Shown: piece after piece, positions 1-6,153 of the stretch
Numbering within the stretch: the stretch's first letter is position 1
Layout: every line of letters begins with the position of its first letter
Assembly: GCA_013693795.1 (NCBI GenBank)
Contig: CP059258.1
Coordinates: 4,510,428 to 4,519,026, forward strand
Origin: Anaerolineae bacterium
GTDB taxonomy: Bacteria; Chloroflexota; Anaerolineae; SSC4; Amarolineaceae
DNA: 8,599 nucleotides
Direction: 5' to 3'
Notes under the pieces: generated by a model
What the model was told of the DNA's origin: nothing
The model's database searches: none
What the model saw: the letters and a program-made list of their open reading frames with translations, nothing else
Program-made: the position numbers and the translations under genes

Positions 1-1
1 C

Positions 2-535
2 GCAAGTTGGACCTCCTGCGCTAACTGGCGCGTGTTTCACCCGCGAGTGGTCATGCTGCTGGAAGATGAAATGCGTCTACGTCAGTTCTTTCAAGCCTGG
101 GCTTATGGCTTTATCCGTCAAGCGAGGGACCCTCGCACGGCGCGGCCCTACTACGAGTTGGTCATTCCAAACTCCAACAGCCCGGCCATTGCGCTCACGG
201 ATCCCGACAAACCAACCGACGTGTTTGTGGTTATGAATCAGTTCCTTCTCAAGGGCCAGGACGTGCGCAAGGCCATGCGGCAGCCGATCCGCTACGACTG
301 GCTGCAAGAGGCAATCCACACCGAACAGGCTCAATTAGGCACTCAGGGTGCGGCCGACAGTCTTGAATACCAGATCACGAACAGGACACAGGATCCCAAG
401 GGTTTCGTCGTCCAGCAACGTGAGAAAGCTGAAGCGCTCGACCGCGAGACGCCAGGTGAAGGCCAGGCATTTCGAGACCTGGGCGATCTGGCAGAACTGG
501 TGTTGCGCGACATGATCAGCGGTTTCAGAAGCTAG
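2..535 (+). CDS. C-terminal part of a probable tubulin-like protein (5' end outside window)
   Basis: The frame is open from the left edge (first full codon at base 2) to a TAG at 533-535, so the gene almost certainly begins upstream. A GTG at 32 is available but has no convincing ribosome site and would start inside a conserved-looking block. The visible residues are soluble, with no membrane segment. The block beginning at HPRVVMLLEDE (from about base 38), followed by YGFIRQ, a strand-like YELVIP and then FVVMNQFLLKG, matches in order and spacing the C-terminal block of the downstream vWA/tubulin fusion (FVRLLDNE, YGLIIR, LKLEG, YDILYQAY, from about 4266). I therefore infer a second tubulin-like (Tubulin_2-type) protein; the nucleotide-binding part would lie upstream and cannot be checked. 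The tail after about base 340 is helical and charged. The reading frame is undamaged, unlike the next two genes. The function call is an inference; the open frame itself is clear. Confidence 0.6.
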   Translation, partial: ASWTSCANWRVFHPRVVMLLEDEMRLRQFFQAWAYGFIRQARDPRTARPYYELVIPNSNSPAIALTDPDKPTDVFVVMNQFLLKGQDVRKAMRQPIRYDWLQEAIHTEQAQLGTQGAADSLEYQITNRTQDPKGFVVQQREKAEALDRETPGEGQAFRDLGDLAELVLRDMISGFRS

Positions 536-545
536 ACAGAGACTT

Positions 546-586
546 GCAGTACCGGGCAAATGGACTGACCCTGCGCCCGGTACTGC
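546..586. promoter_or_regulatory. 12-bp perfect inverted repeat between genes A and B
   Basis: The arms gcagtaccgggc (546-557) and gcccggtactgc (575-586) are perfect reverse complements separated by a 17-base loop. The repeat lies just after the stop at 535 and 44 bases before the next ATG. No T-run follows it, so it is not a typical intrinsic terminator. It could be an mRNA processing or attenuation hairpin, a non-canonical terminator, or an operator. A smaller palindrome, tcggcg-gt-cgccga (588-601), follows immediately. Confidence 0.55.
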
Positions 587-617
587 CTCGGCGGTCGCCG
601 ATTCCAATCCTCGATAC

Positions 618-623
618 GGGTGG
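618..623 (+). promoter_or_regulatory. Weak ribosome binding site for the vWA/tubulin gene
   Basis: The purine-rich gggtgg lies six bases before the ATG at 630. The in-frame GTG at 627 is an alternative start. ATG 630 is preferred because it puts MNYRR directly ahead of the first hydrophobic helix. Confidence 0.4.
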
Positions 624-629
624 TTAGTG

Positions 630-740
630 ATGAACTATCGGCGTCTCATGCTTGTGGCAGGCAGCATCACCCTCGCCCTAGTTATCCTGCTGGGTATGGT
701 TTTTGGCTATCTGCGCGACCTATTGCCGAGGGGCCAGTGA
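630..740 (+). CDS. Open segment 1: N-terminal membrane helix of the vWA/tubulin fusion
   Basis: Begins MNYRRLMLVAG and continues as one hydrophobic helix through LALVILLGMVFGYL, then RDLLPRGQ and TGA at 738-740. Two arginines before the helix favour an inside N-terminus, so this is an uncleaved signal anchor, not a cleaved signal peptide: no small-residue cleavage site follows. Adding one G to the run 730-733 carries the frame directly into the vWA segment. Confidence 0.6.
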   Translation: MNYRRLMLVAGSITLALVILLGMVFGYLRDLLPRGQ

Positions 741-1117
741 GTCGATCGGTACAACCATGGAGTGCGCATGCCAACGGCCAATTCGCAGCCAAGACAAGCT
801 TCGATGCCGCCGCCTTACCTACCTGTGTCAGTCAGGAGCGACCTCTTGACGCTCTTCTGGTGATCGATCAGTCTTCCAGCATGGCGAGCAATGACGCGAT
901 GGCGCAGGCTATCGATGCCGCCATTGCCTTTGCGGAGGCACTGGCCAGCCCTAACAACCGAACCGGTACGATTGTCTTCAACGATGTTGCACAAACTCTG
1001 ACCCCGCTGGGTGCCTCCTCGATCGACCTGCGGGCGAAGGCAATGAACGTACGAGCAGACGGCGGCACTGCCATCTCGGCCGGGCTGAGTGAGGCTTGGT
1101 CGGTCCCAGGATGGTAG
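734..1117 (+). CDS. Open segment 2: first half of the vWA domain
   Basis: This frame carries the first vWA strand and MIDAS motif, LLVIDQSSSM (Asp at 866), an alanine-rich helix, then TGTIVFNDVAQTLTPL and GGTAISAGL with the second metal-site Thr at 1067. It breaks at TAG 1115-1117. The frame is also open leftward to a GTG at 620, but the part before about 734 is out of frame with the true N-terminus. Removing one C from 1105-1107 restores continuity into the QDGRRADAAQ of the next segment. Confidence 0.6.
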   Translation, partial: PVSRSVQPWSAHANGQFAAKTSFDAAALPTCVSQERPLDALLVIDQSSSMASNDAMAQAIDAAIAFAEALASPNNRTGTIVFNDVAQTLTPLGASSIDLRAKAMNVRADGGTAISAGLSEAWSVPGW

Positions 1118-1373
1118 GCGCGCCGATGCCGCTCAAGTCGTCGTGCTTCTGTCCGATGGTGGGGCACAGGATGCCGCTGCCGCGACTCAGCAAGCTCAAC
1201 TGCTCAAAGATCAAGGTGTCTTTTTGATCACGGTCGCATTGCCCGGGGCGAGGCAGTGCCGGGGCTGTTGGAAAGCCTGGCCAATACGCCAGGTGATTAC
1301 TACCCGGTCAACAGCCTGCCTGAGCTGGCAGGTTTGTTCCGCGATCTTGCTCACAACGTCAGGCAGACGATAG
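1089..1373 (+). CDS. Open segment 3: central vWA strand
   Basis: Only about 1107-1248 is genuine in this frame. It gives QDGRRADAAQVVVLLSDGG, with the third MIDAS Asp at 1155, a helix, and QGVFLITVALPG, a vWA core strand. After 1248 the frame is meaningless; adding one G to 1245-1248 joins it to GEAVPGLLESLAN in the next segment. Confidence 0.5.
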   Translation: MRLGRSQDGRRADAAQVVVLLSDGGAQDAAAATQQAQLLKDQGVFLITVALPGARQCRGCWKAWPIRQVITTRSTACLSWQVCSAILLTTSGRR

Positions 1374-2206
1374 CCACCGACATACACGTGGTTCAGCCCT
1401 ATGCCGCGGCCCATTTCTCGGTTGATGCGGCTGCAGTCTCACGCGTAGGTGGCGTGGTCACGCAGAACGCCATCGAATGGCGAATACCGGCAATGAGCGC
1501 CAAGGGTGTTAGCCTCAACTACACGCTGGATGCCAGTTCATTGGGTTGGCACAGCATTGCCGTCACAGAAGGAACCATAACCATGATTGACTGTGCAGGC
1601 CTATTAACCACCTTTGCCTTGCCCATGGCCCCAAGGTTTTGGTGTCTCCTGTACCGCCTTGGTTGTTGGCCTTTTGCCGCTGCTCTTTTTGTGCCACTTT
1701 TCATATTCGGGCGTGGGCGCAATAGGGGCATTCCGAGGATCGTGACTAACAGCGACCAACCTGTTGACTTTGATTTCCGCGAGAAAGCCCCGGCTAGTTC
1801 ATGGCTGGACGATTTGCAGGAACTCTCTGGGTTGGGGCGTCCTCGAGCTGCTATCAATTATCCTGATGCCTTGGTAGTTGGCGTCGGCCCAGGCGGCAGC
1901 GCTGTGCTTGGCGAGTTGCGCAGACTTTTATTGGATCAGAACCAGGACCGCATGCCTGATCAAATCCGATTGTTATCAATCCGGGCGATCCTTGGCCAGG
2001 AGCATTCTACTCCAGAGGCGTCGACTGGATATGGGGCTGGCGGCAGTGACCTGGCATCGGATGAACAACTGGTGCTGTCGCCCAACCTGAAGCGGGTGGC
2101 AGAACAGCTACAGAGCGGCGACCCGGCCTGGGCACACCTGCAATGGTGGGGCGATCACACACCTGATGATCCTAGCCGTGCCGGCGCGCATGGCCTTGTT
2201 CTATGA
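1246..2206 (+). CDS. Open segment 4: vWA end, beta domain, TM helix and start of tubulin-like domain
   Basis: The longest evidence for fusion, because one frame links the two halves. It holds the vWA tail (LLESLANTPGDYYPV), a beta-rich part with IEWRIPAM and LNYTLDA typical of domains following bacterial surface vWA domains, a hydrophobic segment (about 1645-1710) ending in GRGRNRG, an acidic linker (SWLDDLQELSG), and NYPDALVVGVGPGGSAV, the phosphate-binding start of a Tubulin_2-type domain. Around 1625-1720 neighbouring frames also read as plausible membrane sequence (VSPVPPWLLAF, LVVGLLPLLFLCHF), so a compensating pair of indels may be hidden there. The frame fails near 2150-2190. A start-codon search within the segment would begin at 1256. 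Confidence 0.65.
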
Positions 2207-2477
2207 CCTGATGCTTGGCGAGGGACAGTCACAGGTCTGGCGAGCACTGCGCAAGCGACTGGTCGGCCTAGAACAGCCCTTGGTCTATGTTGTTGCTGGC
2301 TTGGGCGACGGCGTTGAGAGTGGCATGGCGCTTGACTTGCCACATTTCATCAAGGAGGCTGCTGGTGAGCTGGGCACTGGGACCCGCCGCATCATGGCGG
2401 TGTTCATGTTGCAGCGCACGGGCAGCAGCTCACGCCAACATCGATGCCGGTCGCTATACCTACGCTGCTGTGCGTGA
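2160..2477 (+). CDS. Open segment 5: tubulin-like core with altered signature loop
   Basis: Reads ARMALFYDLMLGEGQSQ, then VYVVAGLGDGVESGMALDLP (about 2286-2345) and RRIMAVFML. The strand followed by a glycine-rich loop and a helix occupies the place of the GGGTGSG tubulin signature, but reads GDGVESG, so the usual Thr and one Gly are absent. Genuine coding in this frame runs to about 2420; ATG 2166 is the first in-frame Met but lies inside the domain. Removing one G from 2420-2422 links it to the NIDAGRYTYAAVREL segment. Confidence 0.6.
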   Translation, partial: HLMILAVPARMALFYDLMLGEGQSQVWRALRKRLVGLEQPLVYVVAGLGDGVESGMALDLPHFIKEAAGELGTGTRRIMAVFMLQRTGSSSRQHRCRSLYLRCCA

Positions 2478-3405
2478 GTTGCAGCGCATCCTGTTGCGTG
2501 AGCCGTTTGCTTTTCAGTACAACCCGCTGGAGGGTGGCAAACGGATGGTGGGCAGCACTGAGTCGACGCCCATCGATGCCTGTTATTTGGTGGACGGCGT
2601 GGGTGAGAAGATCGATCTCAGCGCGCTGCCAGAGCAGCAGGCCATCTATCCAGCAATAGCTGACGGGCTGTTAACCCTGCTTTCTTCCAGCGTTGTACAA
2701 TGGCATCAGGACTATGTCAACACTCTGCCCACGGTCGCCCGACGCACTGAAGACAGCACCGGCCTGCCCACAGTCAGTTCGTTCAACTGTTCGGTGGTGC
2801 AATACCCGCTGGCTGGTCTCAGCCGCATTGCCAAATATCGCTTCTTGTTGGATCTGATGTTTGGCGGCAGCGACGGAAAGGCGCCGCTAGGCATTGCCCG
2901 GCTGGAACCGGGCGTGTCTGCACATCAATTGGAGGCCCGCTCTGGTCTGGATGGGTTGGAGCCACGACAGCGAGCTATGACCTTCCTGAAAGAAGGTGGA
3001 CGCCCCAACCGTCATCCGTTGATGCGCGTTATAGCGCAGATCCTGGACGGTGAAAATATCGAGGAGGCGCAACTGGCCCGCTATCAGCCGGGAGACCGGC
3101 GGATCGATGACGCGTTTCGCTGGGCCTTGCGCGATGAACTGCTGCTGATTCTCAACGGCAGCAGCGGCAACGTTATCACCAGCCGCAGCGGCAAGCTCGG
3201 CGGCACCCTGGCGTTTCTAGCTGCCCTGACCGACCTGCTCAAGGATGCTGAAAGCCTGGTGCCCAGGCGGTTGGTGTTGATACGCCAGCCAGAGTTGCGC
3301 CAGGAGATCGTCACCCGGATCAATGGCTGGCGGCGTACGACCGAAAACACCTGGCAGGAAGCCCGTCTGTGGGAACAGACGCTGGTGGGCGCCGGCTGCT
3401 TCTGA
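2420..3405 (+). CDS. Open segment 6: middle of the tubulin-like protein
   Basis: Genuine from about 2422 to 3389, although the frame is open back to 2287. It starts HANIDAGRYTYAAVREL, matching the N-x-x-x-YAALKEL helix that follows the signature loop in Tubulin_2-type proteins. It continues through LVDGVGEKIDLS (a partner or nucleotide-pocket strand), IADGLLTLLSSS and VVQYPLAGLSRIAKYR, ending in a mostly helical charged stretch that includes LRDELLLILNGSSGN. The premature TGA at 3403-3405 is bypassed by removing one G from 3387-3389. Confidence 0.65.
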
Positions 3406-3601
3406 GGTCGAGGCGGCCCGGACCCGACGGCGGCGCGCTTCCGAGGCCAAGCGTGACGAGGCGCCTGCCACTGTCTACGAACAGTTTCTGGATGGCTTGG
3501 AGGCCACCCAAACCGCGCTGTTGCGCGCGCCCAGCCGGCATTGCGCACGCTGGTCGACGCCGACCCGGCCAGCCAGGAAGAGGTATACCAGCGCTATCTA
3601 G
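3387..3601 (+). CDS. Open segment 7: short charged helical link
   Basis: Genuine only between about 3389 and 3532: ASEVEAARTRRRRASEAKRD followed by VYEQFLDGLEATQTALLRAP. It is strongly basic, then amphipathic. The first half looks like a coiled or surface-exposed helix with four consecutive arginines. Adding one C to 3530-3532 joins it to ALRTLVDADPASQEEVY. Confidence 0.45.
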
Positions 3602-4332
3602 GCCCACAGTTACTGCGCAGCAGCGGCCTGCGACCGCTGGAACTGGCCATGGCGCGTATCGGCTGGCAAACCAGTATCCCGGATGACCGCGATGTGATAC
3701 TGCTGCGGCTGGTGGTTGTGCCGCCGGATATAGCAGGTCGGACACTGGATCGGCACCGCTCCGTCTATCGCCCTGATCAACGTGCAGCGCTGTGTGAGGC
3801 CCTGGAGGCCCTGGCGCAACACTTCCTGCCTCTGTTATCCGAGGAGCACTTCGCAGACCATTTGAAGAAGCTGAACGCAGCCGAGCTGCCCCAGATCCTG
3901 TTGAAAGGAGAGCGCCCTCTGGCCAAGTTCGACCGCACTGCGATCAACAAGCTGGGCGGCACGATCAGCAGCCATCTGGTGTTGACGCTCAGCGACCCGG
4001 AGATCCGGGAACAGGTGGAAGCCGCCATCCGCAAGGATCACGCCATCATCGCGCCGGTGGAAGCTGTCGCCAGTGACGATCCCTACCGCGCGCGTTGGTG
4101 GGTCTCACCGACGCAGTGCCCGCCGCCAGCCTTGATGCCGTCGATCTGGCGTCCCTGGACTACGCTTCGGACTTTCTGGCGCAGTGTTTCCAGCCGAGCA
4201 GGCTGCTGCCCGGCTGGAACGGGACTGGCGCACCCGGCGCGGCTTCGATCATCGCTTTCACCCGCTTCGTGCGCCTGTTGGACAACGAGGCGCTGGTGCA
4301 GTCGCTGGCGCTGGCTGAGCTATATGGCTTGA
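3530..4332 (+). CDS. Open segment 8: C-terminal helical region of the tubulin-like protein
   Basis: Genuine from about 3532 to 4090, with first Met-type codon at 3541. Reads RTLVDADPASQEEVYQRY, then LELAMARIGWQTS, DVILLRLVVVPPDIAG, and a helical run including HFLPLLSEEHFADHLKK and ISSHLVLTLSDPEI. Codon third positions are mainly G or C, as in real coding sequence. After about 4090 the same frame becomes tryptophan- and serine-rich noise. No catalytic motif is recognised in this part. Confidence 0.55.
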
Positions 4333-4718
4333 TCATTCGCCACCGCGCCAACAACCTGGATCGAGCCAGTCTGAAGCTGGAAGGCCAGGGGACGACGACC
4401 ACCGTCGAACTGGCTGCGGGCGACCGTCTGACTGTCTATGATATCCTTTACCAGGCCTACCACACCTGGCTCAAGGCCAGCCCGGATCATCGCCTGAGTC
4501 GCAGCAACTGGCCGCGTACCCAGGCGGCCATTCAGGCGATGCTGGATCAGCAACGCGCAGCCTATGCCGACCTCTACGCCTATCTGGAGACGCGCCGGGA
4601 TGAAATCGATGAACAACTGGAAAACAAGGAAACCAAGCGTCCGGCGTGGATGCGTGACGTGGACGCGTATCTGTGGCTGCTGGCTGAACGTGAGAAACAG
4701 TCGGCGCTCAACGATTGA
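4095..4718 (+). CDS. Open segment 9: C-terminal module shared with gene A
   Basis: Frame begins VGLTDAVPAASLDAVDL (TTG 4095) and ends at TGA 4716-4718 after a lysine/glutamate-rich tail (EQLENKETKR). From about 4251 it carries FTRFVRLLDNE, LAELYGLIIRH, LKLEG, VELAAGD and YDILYQAYHTWL, the module that aligns with the C-terminal block of the gene at 2-535. The order, spacing and hydrophobic pattern agree better than the residue identity. This C-terminus is undamaged, so a standalone gene finder would call it as a separate small protein. Confidence 0.6.
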   Translation: MVGLTDAVPAASLDAVDLASLDYASDFLAQCFQPSRLLPGWNGTGAPGAASIIAFTRFVRLLDNEALVQSLALAELYGLIIRHRANNLDRASLKLEGQGTTTTVELAAGDRLTVYDILYQAYHTWLKASPDHRLSRSNWPRTQAAIQAMLDQQRAAYADLYAYLETRRDEIDEQLENKETKRPAWMRDVDAYLWLLAEREKQSALND

Positions 4719-4759
4719 TGTGGAGACCAACAAACCTGGTTGAGCAGCGATAAGCGTGT

Positions 4760-4763
4760 AAGG
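4760..4763 (+). promoter_or_regulatory. Ribosome binding site for kinase 1
   Basis: aagg lies ten bases ahead of ATG 4774. The 55-base gap from the previous stop contains no strong hairpin or promoter, which favours cotranscription with the vWA/tubulin gene. Confidence 0.4.
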
Positions 4764-4773
4764 CAACAGACCG

Positions 4774-4962
4774 ATGGATAGCGCCATATCTGAACAAAAG
4801 GTTCTGAAAGGCAACAGCGAACGCACCTACAAGCTGCTGGATCTGCTGGGCGACGGATTGACCGCGCAGGTTTTTCGCGCGCAGGCCGACAACCCGGACG
4901 AACTGGTCGCAGTCAAGGTGCTGCGTCCAGGCCTGGAAGAGTCCATCGTCGAACGCTTCTGA
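4774..4962 (+). CDS. Kinase 1 open segment 1: N-lobe
   Basis: Starts MDSAISEQKVLKG and carries RTYKLLDLLGDGLTAQVFRA and VAVKVLRPGLEES, the glycine loop and lysine strand of a protein kinase. It ends at TGA 4960-4962 in the middle of the C-helix. The second gene at 8352 has the same G-x-GLTA-x-V and VAVK-xx-RPGL pattern, supporting ancestry by duplication. Confidence 0.65.
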   Translation: MDSAISEQKVLKGNSERTYKLLDLLGDGLTAQVFRAQADNPDELVAVKVLRPGLEESIVERF

Positions 4963-5050
4963 AAGCGAACATCGCAACGTGGTTGCCGTGTGGAATGCGC
5001 TGTCGGTTGCAGCGATTGATCAGGGGGCGCGGCAGGCCCCAATGACCTGA
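4958..5050 (+). CDS. Kinase 1 open segment 2: end of C-helix and following strand
   Basis: A short piece reading SESEHRNVVAVWNALSVAAI, equivalent to the E...HxNIV region before the fourth strand of kinases, then DQG. About ten residues expected between the C-helix Glu and HRNVV are missing. The frame ends at TGA 5048-5050; adding one G to 5023-5027 restores it. Confidence 0.45.
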   Translation, partial: SESEHRNVVAVWNALSVAAIDQGARQAPMT

Positions 5051-5262
5051 AGGATAGCCCGGCCACGCCGCCCCGGCCCTACGAGTTCTGCGCCGCCGTC
5101 GATCAACAGCCAGCTTTCGTGGCCATGGAACTGATGTCTGGCCGCAAGGTCGAATGGCTGTTGGCAGAGCAGGGCGCGTTTGCCGAGTTGCTGGGGCTGC
5201 GCCTGGGCCTGGCTCTTTGGCTTGCTGCACATCCTGCACGACCGCATGAGACGCAGCTATGA
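5020..5262 (+). CDS. Kinase 1 open segment 3: hinge region
   Basis: No start codon of its own. Genuine from about 5026 to 5216: GPNDLKDSPATPPRPYEF, a loop insertion, then FVAMELMSGRKVEWLL, the fifth strand and hinge of a kinase, and the helix FAELLGLRLGLAL. It runs out at TGA 5260-5262. Removing one T from 5216-5218 leads into GLLHILHDRMRRSYDDFK. Confidence 0.5.
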   Translation, partial: SGGAAGPNDLKDSPATPPRPYEFCAAVDQQPAFVAMELMSGRKVEWLLAEQGAFAELLGLRLGLALWLAAHPARPHETQL

Positions 5263-6106
5263 TGATTTCAAGTTCGAGAATCTGTGGTGGGAGGCTGAGG
5301 CGCAGCGGTTGCGGGTCACCGACTGGAACGTGATGGGCGACGAAAAGGATCTCGGTGTCAGGGTTCCTTGGGACCTGGAGCGCGGCGCACGTGTGCTGCT
5401 GCGTGTGCTGACCGGCGCGCCGTTGCGTCCGGAACTGCGCCTGGACCAGCAGCCGCGGAGCCAGCTCAGCGCCGGTGTACAGGCTCTGCTGAAACGTATG
5501 CTGGAGATGGACAGGAACCGCCGGCCGAAAACAGCCGAGGAGATCTGTAAGGAGCTGAGCCTGCTGATCGGCTATTGGCTGATCGAGTCGGGTCGCGGCC
5601 TGCGCAACATCGAGGCTGCGCTCGATGGTATCGCGTACGGCCAGGACGCGGCGATGCTGGACGAGGAGACCTTGCGCCGCATTGAGCCGACCGTGCGTCA
5701 GACTCTGGCCGCCTTAAGCATCCTGCACCTGCGCCAGCAGCAGGAAACCGCGGCTATGTCGCAGGCCTGGCCGGTTGCGCTGGTGCAACAACTGGACACG
5801 TTGCAGGCCCGCGCTGAGCAGTACGCGCCCTCGCCTGAGCGCATGGTGAACACCGCCCTGACCCTGTTGAATGGGCACTCATTTCCGCGGCGGCGGCCAA
5901 GCTGCGCGACGCGGTGCAGTTGTTCCCCGACCATCTGCCTGCCCATCGCTGGCTGGAGCTGGCAGAGGCCATGGCGGCCGGCAAAGCGTTGGCAGTGGGT
6001 GAGAACCATCGTTGGCGAGAGGCCATCGGGCACTGTGGCGCCGGAGATTTCCAAGAAGCCCACGGAGTCTTGGCGAAGCTGCCTATTCAGTTTGCCGCTG
6101 GTTTAA
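5180..6106 (+). CDS. Kinase 1 open segment 4: catalytic loop, C-lobe and first helical repeat
   Basis: Genuine from about 5219 to 5875. It holds the catalytic loop YDDFKFENLWW, the metal-binding TDWN, and then only about 17 residues before the C-lobe helix WDLERGARVLLRVLTG: the activation segment is unusually short and has no APE motif. The C-lobe ends near ICKELSLLIGYWL. Helical sequence follows (LRRIEPTVRQTLAAL, HLRQQQETAAM). The last 75 residues of this frame are arginine/proline/cysteine noise. Confidence 0.65.
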   Translation: MPSCWGCAWAWLFGLLHILHDRMRRSYDDFKFENLWWEAEAQRLRVTDWNVMGDEKDLGVRVPWDLERGARVLLRVLTGAPLRPELRLDQQPRSQLSAGVQALLKRMLEMDRNRRPKTAEEICKELSLLIGYWLIESGRGLRNIEAALDGIAYGQDAAMLDEETLRRIEPTVRQTLAALSILHLRQQQETAAMSQAWPVALVQQLDTLQARAEQYAPSPERMVNTALTLLNGHSFPRRRPSCATRCSCSPTICLPIAGWSWQRPWRPAKRWQWVRTIVGERPSGTVAPEISKKPTESWRSCLFSLPLV

Positions 6107-6153
6107 GGGGAAGTGACAGTACGCCTGGCCATACAGCAGGCCCAAGGCGATAG
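5876..6153 (+). CDS. Kinase 1 open segment 5: TPR-like helices
   Basis: Genuine from about 5876 to 6108, with first start-like codon GTG 5914. Reads ALISAAAAKLRDAVQLFPDH, LPAHRWLELAEAMAAGKA and WREAIGHCGAGDFQEAHGVL. Paired alanine-rich helices with a Pro/Asp turn look like TPR repeats, which mediate protein contacts. Removing one G from 6107-6110 joins it to EVTVRLAIQQAQG. Confidence 0.5.

Larger units (their letters stand above)
630..4718 (+). pseudogene. vWA - transmembrane - tubulin-like fusion protein, frame-disrupted as sequenced (probably intact in the organism)
   Basis: Reconstructed across about eight frame jumps this is one protein of roughly 1,360 residues. In order: a cytoplasmic N-terminus with two arginines, TM helix 1 (about residues 7-27), a vWA domain (about 70-250) with a full MIDAS set (DQSSS at 866-880, Thr of GGT at 1067, Asp of LLSDGG at 1155), a beta-rich stretch, TM helix 2 (about 339-362) followed by the basic GRGRNRG, then a Tubulin_2-type domain. 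That domain shows the glycine-rich start GVGPGGSAV (1880-1906), RMALFYDL, a tubulin-signature equivalent at 2298-2324 and RYTYAAVREL. A long helical C-terminal region ends at TGA 4716-4718. No stop and start separates the vWA and tubulin parts: one frame stays open from 1246 to about 2190. The jumps, with repairing runs, are near 730-733 (G), 1105-1107 (C), 1245-1248 (G), 2150-2190 (unclear), 2420-2422 (G), 3387-3389 (G), 3530-3532 (C) and 4086-4094 (C or CG repeat). Domain calls are family knowledge; single-gene status is inference. Confidence 0.7.

Noticed and set aside
3084..3548. Minus-strand open frame of 154 codons rich in Arg, Ser and Pro
   Set aside because: Composition is that of a reverse-complement shadow of the tubulin-like gene; no domain or start signal supports it.
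4719..4773. Terminator between the fusion gene and kinase 1
   Set aside because: Only four-base pairings (caac/gttg) are visible and there is no T-run.
4320..4826. Long minus-strand open frame of 168 codons
   Set aside because: It lies opposite the well-supported C-terminal module of the fusion and the start of kinase 1. It has no ribosome site or recognisable motif and is typical of antisense shadow in GC-rich genes.
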